This document shows positions 12,891 to 17,717 of a stretch of DNA of 17,717 nucleotides, in pieces. The notes beneath the pieces are model-generated. The model was not told the DNA's origin. It was given only the letters and a program-made list of their open reading frames with translations, and ran no database searches. The translations under genes were made by a program, and so were the position numbers. Every line of letters starts with the position of its first letter. Within the stretch, counting starts at the first letter, position 1. Origin of the DNA: Candidatus Sabulitectum sp. (GTDB taxonomy: Bacteria; Fermentibacterota; Fermentibacteria; Fermentibacterales; Fermentibacteraceae); assembly GCA_023145935.1 (NCBI GenBank), contig JAGLDB010000016.1:1-17717 (forward strand), read 5' to 3'.

Positions 12891-14981
12891 TTGAACGCGA
12901 AATTTCTGTTTGACTATTTTCCCCCGCTGGTGGCGATACTGGCAGGTATTGTTGCTTTCTTTATCTTTCTTTCCGTAAAAAAGAAACCTCAGGGAACTGA
13001 TCGGATGAAGAAGCTTGCATCGATGATACGTTCCGGTGCAATGACTTACCTTAAAACTCAATATAAAATTCTGTTATTATTTGTGATTGTAGTAGCCGTC
13101 CTGCTCTTCTTTGGTGTGAACAGAGCTACATCTATTGCCTTTGTTGCAGGTGCAATTTTCAGCATGATCGCAGGTGTTGCCGGTATGAGCGCCGCCACCA
13201 TGGGTAATGTCAGAACTACACATGCTGCCAGAAGCAATATCTCGGAAGCTCTTTCAGTTGCCTTCGGCAGTGGAAGTGTTATGGGTTTTGCCGTTGCGGG
13301 GCTTGGGCTTCTGGGAGTCTCCGCCTTTTACCTTATGTTTCACGAGGTTGAGACAGTTAGAGCGTTTCTTCAGAGTGTTCTTGGCATGGAAACTCTTGAT
13401 CTGAACAGCATAGCAGGGTTCGGAATGGGCGCCAGCAGTATTGCTTTGTTTGCCAGGGTCGGTGGTGGGATATTTACCAAAAGCGCAGATGTTGGTGCTG
13501 ATCTGGTTGGCAAGATCGAGGCGGGAATTCCTGAAGATGATCCACGCAATCCGGCTGTTATCGCCGACAATGTCGGTGATAATGTTGGAGATGTGGCTGG
13601 AATGGGAGCAGATCTTTTCGAATCATTTGCAGGCTGCATTATTGCTGCAATTGTTCTTGCGTTCGGCATGGATATTGCCGGTGTTTCCACTTTGTTTTCC
13701 GGTACTGCGGCTGATGCTGCCCACATAGGCAGAACTTACCTCATAGCTCTTCCTCTTGTTCTTGCAGCACTTGGAACTGTGGCAAGTTTTATCGGAGCTT
13801 TGTTTGTGAAGATGTTCAGCAAGGGTTCACCACATGATGTGCTTCGGAACGCTACATTTATCAGTGCCGGTTTAGCCATTGCGTCAGCTTTCTGGGCAGT
13901 GAATTTTCTTGGTATTTCCACAGGAGTATTCTGGGCCATCACTGCTGGAGTGATCTCCGGCACAGCTATTGGTCTTATCACAGAGTACTACACCAGCAGC
14001 AAGCCGGTGAGACAGATAGCAGAAGCAACAAAAACAGGGCCTGCAACCACAATAATTGAAGGCATCGCTGTGGGTATGGAATCCACAATCGGTCCCATAT
14101 TATTCATAGTTGCTGCTATTCTGGTCAGCTACCACTACGCAGGTCTTTACGGTATTGCACTTGCTGCTCTTGGTATGCTTATGAATGTTGGAATGACCAT
14201 GTCGGTGGACGCATACGGGCCTGTTGCAGATAATGCCGGCGGTATTGCAGAAATGGCAGGTCTTCCGGAAGAGGTTCGCAAGAGAACCGACGAACTTGAT
14301 GCACTGGGCAACACAACTGCAGCCATGGGCAAGGGTTTTGCCATCGGTTCAGCAGCTTTGACCTCTCTGGCACTTTTTTCGGCCTATGCGGAGGTTACCG
14401 GTCTGTTTGAGAAGGGCATTAATATTTTAAACCCGAATGTGATTGCGGGACTATTTCTTGGAGGGCTTCTTCCGTTTGTCTTTGCTTCCATTACATTGCG
14501 TGCTGTGGGCAAGACTGCCATGAAGATGGTGGAGGAGGTTCGCAGGCAATTCAGGGATATCAAAGGTCTTATGGAAGGCACCGCCGATCCTGAGACTGAG
14601 AAATGTATTGACATTGCCACCCGGGGAGCTCTCCATGAGATGATCCTTCCCGGAATCATGGCACTTGTAGTTCCAGTTATTGTCTACTTCGCTTTTGGAA
14701 GCAATGGAGCTGAGACCCTTGGAGGGCTTCTTGCCGGCTCAATAGTAACAGGTGTTCTGCTGGCTGTCTTCATGTCGAACAGCGGTGGAGCATGGGACAA
14801 TGCAAAGAAGTATATTGAAGCAGGTAACATGGGTGGTAAGGGTTCGCCAAGCCACGATGCTGCTGTTATGGGTGATACGGTTGGTGATCCTTTCAAAGAT
14901 ACAAGTGGTCCTTCTCTGAATATTCTTATCAAACTTATGACTGTTGTGGCTCTTGTACTGGCACAGATACAGGTTGGCTGA
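12891..14981 (+). CDS. hppA: K+-dependent-type membrane pyrophosphatase (H+ or Na+ pumping)
   Basis: About 696 residues and some 16 hydrophobic segments, the usual size. It hydrolyses cytoplasmic pyrophosphate and exports H+ or Na+ across the inner membrane. Family motifs (numbered from ATG 12879): [11 protein letters not shown] (204-214), [20 protein letters not shown] (230-249), [17 protein letters not shown] (444-460), and near the end [20 protein letters not shown] plus [20 protein letters not shown]. After GNTT the residues are Ala481 and Gly484; K+-independent enzymes have Lys and Thr there, so this is the K+-dependent class. The pumped ion cannot be settled by eye. Start: TTG 12891 is preferred because GGAGG (12881-12885) is 5 bases upstream; ATG 12879, four codons earlier, lacks one. 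nifU follows after 14 bases. Confidence 0.93.
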   Translation: MNAKFLFDYFPPLVAILAGIVAFFIFLSVKKKPQGTDRMKKLASMIRSGAMTYLKTQYKILLLFVIVVAVLLFFGVNRATSIAFVAGAIFSMIAGVAGMSAATMGNVRTTHAARSNISEALSVAFGSGSVMGFAVAGLGLLGVSAFYLMFHEVETVRAFLQSVLGMETLDLNSIAGFGMGASSIALFARVGGGIFTKSADVGADLVGKIEAGIPEDDPRNPAVIADNVGDNVGDVAGMGADLFESFAGCIIAAIVLAFGMDIAGVSTLFSGTAADAAHIGRTYLIALPLVLAALGTVASFIGALFVKMFSKGSPHDVLRNATFISAGLAIASAFWAVNFLGISTGVFWAITAGVISGTAIGLITEYYTSSKPVRQIAEATKTGPATTIIEGIAVGMESTIGPILFIVAAILVSYHYAGLYGIALAALGMLMNVGMTMSVDAYGPVADNAGGIAEMAGLPEEVRKRTDELDALGNTTAAMGKGFAIGSAALTSLALFSAYAEVTGLFEKGINILNPNVIAGLFLGGLLPFVFASITLRAVGKTAMKMVEEVRRQFRDIKGLMEGTADPETEKCIDIATRGALHEMILPGIMALVVPVIVYFAFGSNGAETLGGLLAGSIVTGVLLAVFMSNSGGAWDNAKKYIEAGNMGGKGSPSHDAAVMGDTVGDPFKDTSGPSLNILIKLMTVVALVLAQIQVG

Positions 14982-14995
14982 CGAAAGGAAACAAA

Positions 14996-15235
14996 ATGAC
15001 CGCAGTTCTTGAATTTAACAAAGAGAATGTAAGAGCAAAACTGGAAGAGATACGCCCAATGCTTCAGGCTGATGGCGGCGATATTGAGTTTATTGATATC
15101 AAAGATACAGTAGTTCAGGTCAGGCTTCAGGGTTCATGTCACGGTTGTGCCTTTGCGACTATGACGCTGCAATTTGGAGTTGAAAAGTCGCTTAAGAAAT
15201 ACTTCCCTGAGATGGAGCGGGTTGAAAACGTCTAA
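14996..15235 (+). CDS. NifU C-terminal-domain Fe-S scaffold protein
   Basis: 79 residues, a stand-alone NifU_C (Nfu-type) domain. [17 protein letters not shown] (19-35) is the family opening and [13 protein letters not shown] has the CxxC pair Cys48/Cys51 that carries a bridging iron-sulfur cluster between two monomers. Such proteins hold or deliver Fe-S clusters to client enzymes in the cytoplasm. No nifS, iscS or suf genes are in the window, so the partner is elsewhere. AAGGAA sits about 6 bases before the ATG. It follows hppA closely and overlaps the RsmB gene by 14 bases, so it is probably cotranscribed; the neighbours do not explain its client. Confidence 0.9.
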   Translation: MTAVLEFNKENVRAKLEEIRPMLQADGGDIEFIDIKDTVVQVRLQGSCHGCAFATMTLQFGVEKSLKKYFPEMERVENV

Positions 15236-16415
15236 AGGTTTTTCTTCCAGATCGCAGGCGTGTCTTCTGCTGAGGGGAAGCCAGGAACGGCTTCCTCTTT
15301 CTTCAGAGGACATGGCTTTTGCCACCAGAATGTACCGTGAAGCGATCATATGGCGGAAGAGAATAGATAATGTGCTTGCCAATTATGTCAGACAATCACT
15401 TGATACTCTTGATGCCGATGTTCTCTGCAGTCTCAGAATAGGTGCTGTACAGCTTCTTGTTCTCGGTACTCCGGCTCATGCTGCAGTATCCGCCACAGTG
15501 CAGGCTCATTTGAAACGTAAGACCAGAGGTCTTGTGAATGCTGTTCTGCGCAAGGTGGCCAGCCATAAAGAGAAGGGCGATCTACCATACCATATCATGT
15601 ATTCCCACCCGGAGGAACTGGTTGGAAGATGGTTGCACCGTTACGGAAAAACTGTTACGGAAAGGCTGCTGGACTGGAACAATCAACCACCTCCCCTTGG
15701 CGGATACGCTTTCGGGCAGATACCGGATAATACTGAACCTGGATTGTTTCTTGACCGCTATCGGATCATTGAACGCAAGGGAGCTTTTCGGCCTCCGGAT
15801 CACTTTTACATTCAGGATGAGTCTGCAGCTATTGTAGGCCGGGGAATGGCGGAACTTCCCGGGGAAGTGGTTCTAGAGGTAGGCGCTGCTCCAGGGGGAA
15901 AAACCGCACATTTGAATGGCACCGGGTTCATTATCTCACTTGACAAGAAGAAGAAGAGAATGGGCAGGTGGCTGGAAAATCGCGAAAGAATGGGCTGGAA
16001 GGACTGTTTTCCTATAGCAGCAGATTGCACAAGGCTTCCATTCAAGTGTCAATTTGATAAAGTGATAGTTGATGCGCCGTGCACAAACACTGGTGTTTAC
16101 AGAAGAAGATTTGACGCCCGGTGGAACTGGACGCCAAAGCTTGAGAAGGGGCTTTTAGTTATTCAGCGGCAAATGCTTCAGGCATCAGCCAGAGCGGTAA
16201 AACCTGGTGGTGTTCTGGTGTATTCCACATGCAGCATTGAACCTGCTGAAAATTCTGAAATTGTTCTTTCTTTTGAAGACGAGAACAGGATATTTGAACG
16301 AATGCCATTTCCTGCTCCTGCAGGTCTGGTATCAGATAAAGGGTTTCTTTCCATATTCCCACCGGATGCCGGGCTGGATGGCCTTTTTGCTGCATCCTGG
16401 ATACGGAAAAGCTGA
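15222..16415 (+). CDS. rsmB: 16S rRNA (cytosine-C5)-methyltransferase RsmB/Sun-like
   Basis: About 397 residues. An N-terminal NusB-like helical domain (about 7-130, ending TRGLVNAVLRKVAS) is followed by a Rossmann methyltransferase domain: SAM loop LEVGAAPGGKTAHL, aspartate/cysteine motif DAPCTNTGVYRRR (Asp284, Cys287) and catalytic motif YSTCSIEPAENSEIV (Cys337). The two cysteines are the pair used by m5C RNA methyltransferases. The NusB-like fusion plus PCxxxG order points to RsmB, which modifies 16S rRNA at C967 (E. coli numbering); other m5C rRNA enzymes of the family are possible. The start is taken as TTG 15222, behind GGAG 4 bases upstream within the nifU end; an earlier in-frame start at 15174 lies deeper in nifU and adds nothing family-like. 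GT39-like gene follows after 5 bases. Confidence 0.88.
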   Translation: MKTSKGFSSRSQACLLLRGSQERLPLSSEDMAFATRMYREAIIWRKRIDNVLANYVRQSLDTLDADVLCSLRIGAVQLLVLGTPAHAAVSATVQAHLKRKTRGLVNAVLRKVASHKEKGDLPYHIMYSHPEELVGRWLHRYGKTVTERLLDWNNQPPPLGGYAFGQIPDNTEPGLFLDRYRIIERKGAFRPPDHFYIQDESAAIVGRGMAELPGEVVLEVGAAPGGKTAHLNGTGFIISLDKKKKRMGRWLENRERMGWKDCFPIAADCTRLPFKCQFDKVIVDAPCTNTGVYRRRFDARWNWTPKLEKGLLVIQRQMLQASARAVKPGGVLVYSTCSIEPAENSEIVLSFEDENRIFERMPFPAPAGLVSDKGFLSIFPPDAGLDGLFAASWIRKS

Positions 16416-16420
16416 AAGGT

Positions 16421-17717
16421 ATGAAATTGAATTCGGAAACCAGATTTATTTCAGTTGGTTTGGCTCTGGTGACTGTTTTGTACATCCTTTCACTCTCAAT
16501 TCCACTCTTTGGCGATTCGCTGGGTTACGGATACAAAACAACAGACTGGATCCGCAGCAATGGTTTTTCCCCATTCGCAGCTGGTCTTGAAAAAGGCGAA
16601 CAGGCCATGGGTCACCCAACCTTGTTTTTCTGGGTTTGGGCACTGCTTTCCGGGGTATTCGGAAACTCCTTGTGGGTGGCGAGGCTTCTTCCTGCGATTG
16701 CCACATTCTTAAGCATATGGGGAATGTACAGGCTGGGCAGGCTGCTTTCATGTGAACTGGCAGGATGGCTTTCTGCTCTCGCTCTTTTTGCAAGCCCTCT
16801 GTTTGTTACTCAGGCTATGAGGCCCATGCCGGAAAGTGCTGTTGTTGCCGCTGTTGTCTGGTCACTCTATTTTTATGTAAAGAAGAAATATGTTCAGGCA
16901 GTTCTTTTATGTGCGCTTGCCATAATCTTCAGGGAACAGGCCATATTTCTTGCAGGGGCATATTTCCTGGCAGAATTTTTTCAAACAGGTTTTAAGAAGC
17001 CGCTTCGCCTTCTTCTGTTTCTTTCACCGACTCTTGTCATCGCAGTAACAGGTCTTATCAATCTTCTGGTCAACGGCTATTTTTTCTTTCCTACATACAT
17101 GGGGGAGGGTTCTGTACTGGAGTCGAACTGGTTGGCTATCCGGCTCCGGTTGTTCGGTTCCCATCTGATCTCTGAGGATTTCAGGTGGCTTCCGGTAACA
17201 GCCGCCCTGGCTGGAATGATCAGAGGGATCGGGCGGGACAAAGACAGAAGATTATTGCCATTTATTCTGATCCTGCTTTTCCCGACTCTTTTCTTTCCTC
17301 CGGACAGAATTCTCTTTCTAGCTTTCGTTACAGTTCTTCTTGTTGTCTACAAAATCAGGCACAGACTTGTTCTTGGAAGAGTGTTCTCTGTTTTCATTGT
17401 GATGCCTGTGTCAATAGTACTTTTCCATGTTTTGATAGTTCTGGTATCCCCGGACTCAGCCCTTAATCTTTTCAGATATGTGATGCCTGCATATCCGATG
17501 ATTATTCTGGGTTCGATTGTTATGCTCTTCAAATACTATTCTCAGAAAACAGCTTTTGTTATCGGAGCGATCTTTGTGGTGTCCACTGCTGTTGCGAACA
17601 GGTCACAGCACTATGATTATCAGTTAGATACTTCTCTGGCATGTGTGAGACCTTTACTGGACTACAGTGAAGCAGCGCTTTTTGCAGTATCACTTGGCGA
17701 CACCGTTCTGGTTTCAG
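16421..17717 (+). CDS. GT39-like membrane glycosyltransferase, 3' end missing
   Basis: The frame is open from ATG 16421 to the window edge (432 codons, no stop), so the gene is cut off. It begins with a short basic head and a membrane helix (about 9-28), then a loop with Asp32 (FGDSLGYGYKTTDWI) and AMGHPTLFFWVWALLSGVFG (62-81), followed by ARLLPAIATFLSIWGMYRLG and FREQAIFLAG: the arrangement of GT39/ArnT-type polyprenyl-phosphate-dependent sugar transferases. At least eight hydrophobic segments are visible. It lies 5 bases after rsmB. Start choice is open: AAAGG (16415-16419) is too close to the ATG but 7 bases from the in-frame TTG 16427. Substrate unknown; it differs clearly in sequence from the other GT39-like protein at 11268. 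Confidence 0.8.
   Translation, partial: MKLNSETRFISVGLALVTVLYILSLSIPLFGDSLGYGYKTTDWIRSNGFSPFAAGLEKGEQAMGHPTLFFWVWALLSGVFGNSLWVARLLPAIATFLSIWGMYRLGRLLSCELAGWLSALALFASPLFVTQAMRPMPESAVVAAVVWSLYFYVKKKYVQAVLLCALAIIFREQAIFLAGAYFLAEFFQTGFKKPLRLLLFLSPTLVIAVTGLINLLVNGYFFFPTYMGEGSVLESNWLAIRLRLFGSHLISEDFRWLPVTAALAGMIRGIGRDKDRRLLPFILILLFPTLFFPPDRILFLAFVTVLLVVYKIRHRLVLGRVFSVFIVMPVSIVLFHVLIVLVSPDSALNLFRYVMPAYPMIILGSIVMLFKYYSQKTAFVIGAIFVVSTAVANRSQHYDYQLDTSLACVRPLLDYSEAALFAVSLGDTVLVS

Noticed and set aside
13370..13726. Opposite-strand open frames across hppA (also 13736-13981, 14384-14659, 14684-14932)
   Set aside because: Ala/Pro/Ser-rich shadows caused by the composition of the hppA coding strand; hppA is certain.
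1..17717. CRISPR array, IS element, prophage, integrase or toxin-antitoxin module
   Set aside because: No spaced direct repeats, transposase or phage-type proteins, or paired small toxin/antitoxin frames were found; all main frames are housekeeping or envelope genes.
1..17717. tRNA, rRNA or riboswitch
   Set aside because: The gaps between genes are 5-125 bases and are filled by terminators, candidate promoters and ribosome sites; no cloverleaf or known leader motif was recognised.

Overview
This window looks like ordinary chromosomal DNA from a diderm (Gram-negative-type), LPS-making bacterium. It carries an LptD outer-membrane LPS translocon gene, the two ADP-heptose precursor genes rfaE1 and rfaE2, several outer-membrane-type lipoproteins and three glycosyltransferases (two of them integral-membrane). 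GC content looks intermediate by eye (not computed). The mix of a tandem PpiC/TPR lipoprotein, a membrane pyrophosphatase and frequent TTG starts would fit an uncultured FCB-group or Fermentibacteria-like lineage, but that placement is inference. No phage, plasmid, IS, CRISPR, tRNA or rRNA was seen. No gap between genes exceeds about 125 bases.

Left arm (1-9720), all minus strand, in transcription order: DUF3467 protein and YbbR-domain protein (overlapping pair); a membrane-anchored unknown protein behind a candidate TTGACA promoter and before a perfect 15-bp hairpin terminator; rpoZ coupled by TAATG to a lipoprotein with two parvulin-type units, ended by a strong terminator; a TPR plus periplasmic-binding-domain lipoprotein (LpoA-like architecture) overlapping a ROK sugar kinase, which overlaps lptD; an HU gene with its own candidate promoter; and the first 23 codons of a family 2 glycosyltransferase.

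A 77-base divergent gap (9721-9797) separates this from the right arm (9798-17717), all plus strand: rfaE1 and rfaE2 (split HldE) overlapping, then a multi-spanning GT39-like protein with a TPR-like tail; a K+-dependent-type membrane pyrophosphatase (hppA), a stand-alone NifU C-terminal domain protein and an RsmB/Sun rRNA methyltransferase; and a second GT39-like membrane protein that runs off the window.

Taken together the window is rich in cell-envelope functions: periplasmic folding, LPS insertion, LPS heptose precursor and lipid-linked sugar transfer, mixed with housekeeping genes. The most distinctive points are the duplicated PpiC lipoprotein whose second parvulin unit has lost its conserved histidines, the LpoA-like/ROK/lptD overlapping gene set, and the heavy use of TTG initiation codons placed behind strong Shine-Dalgarno sequences.
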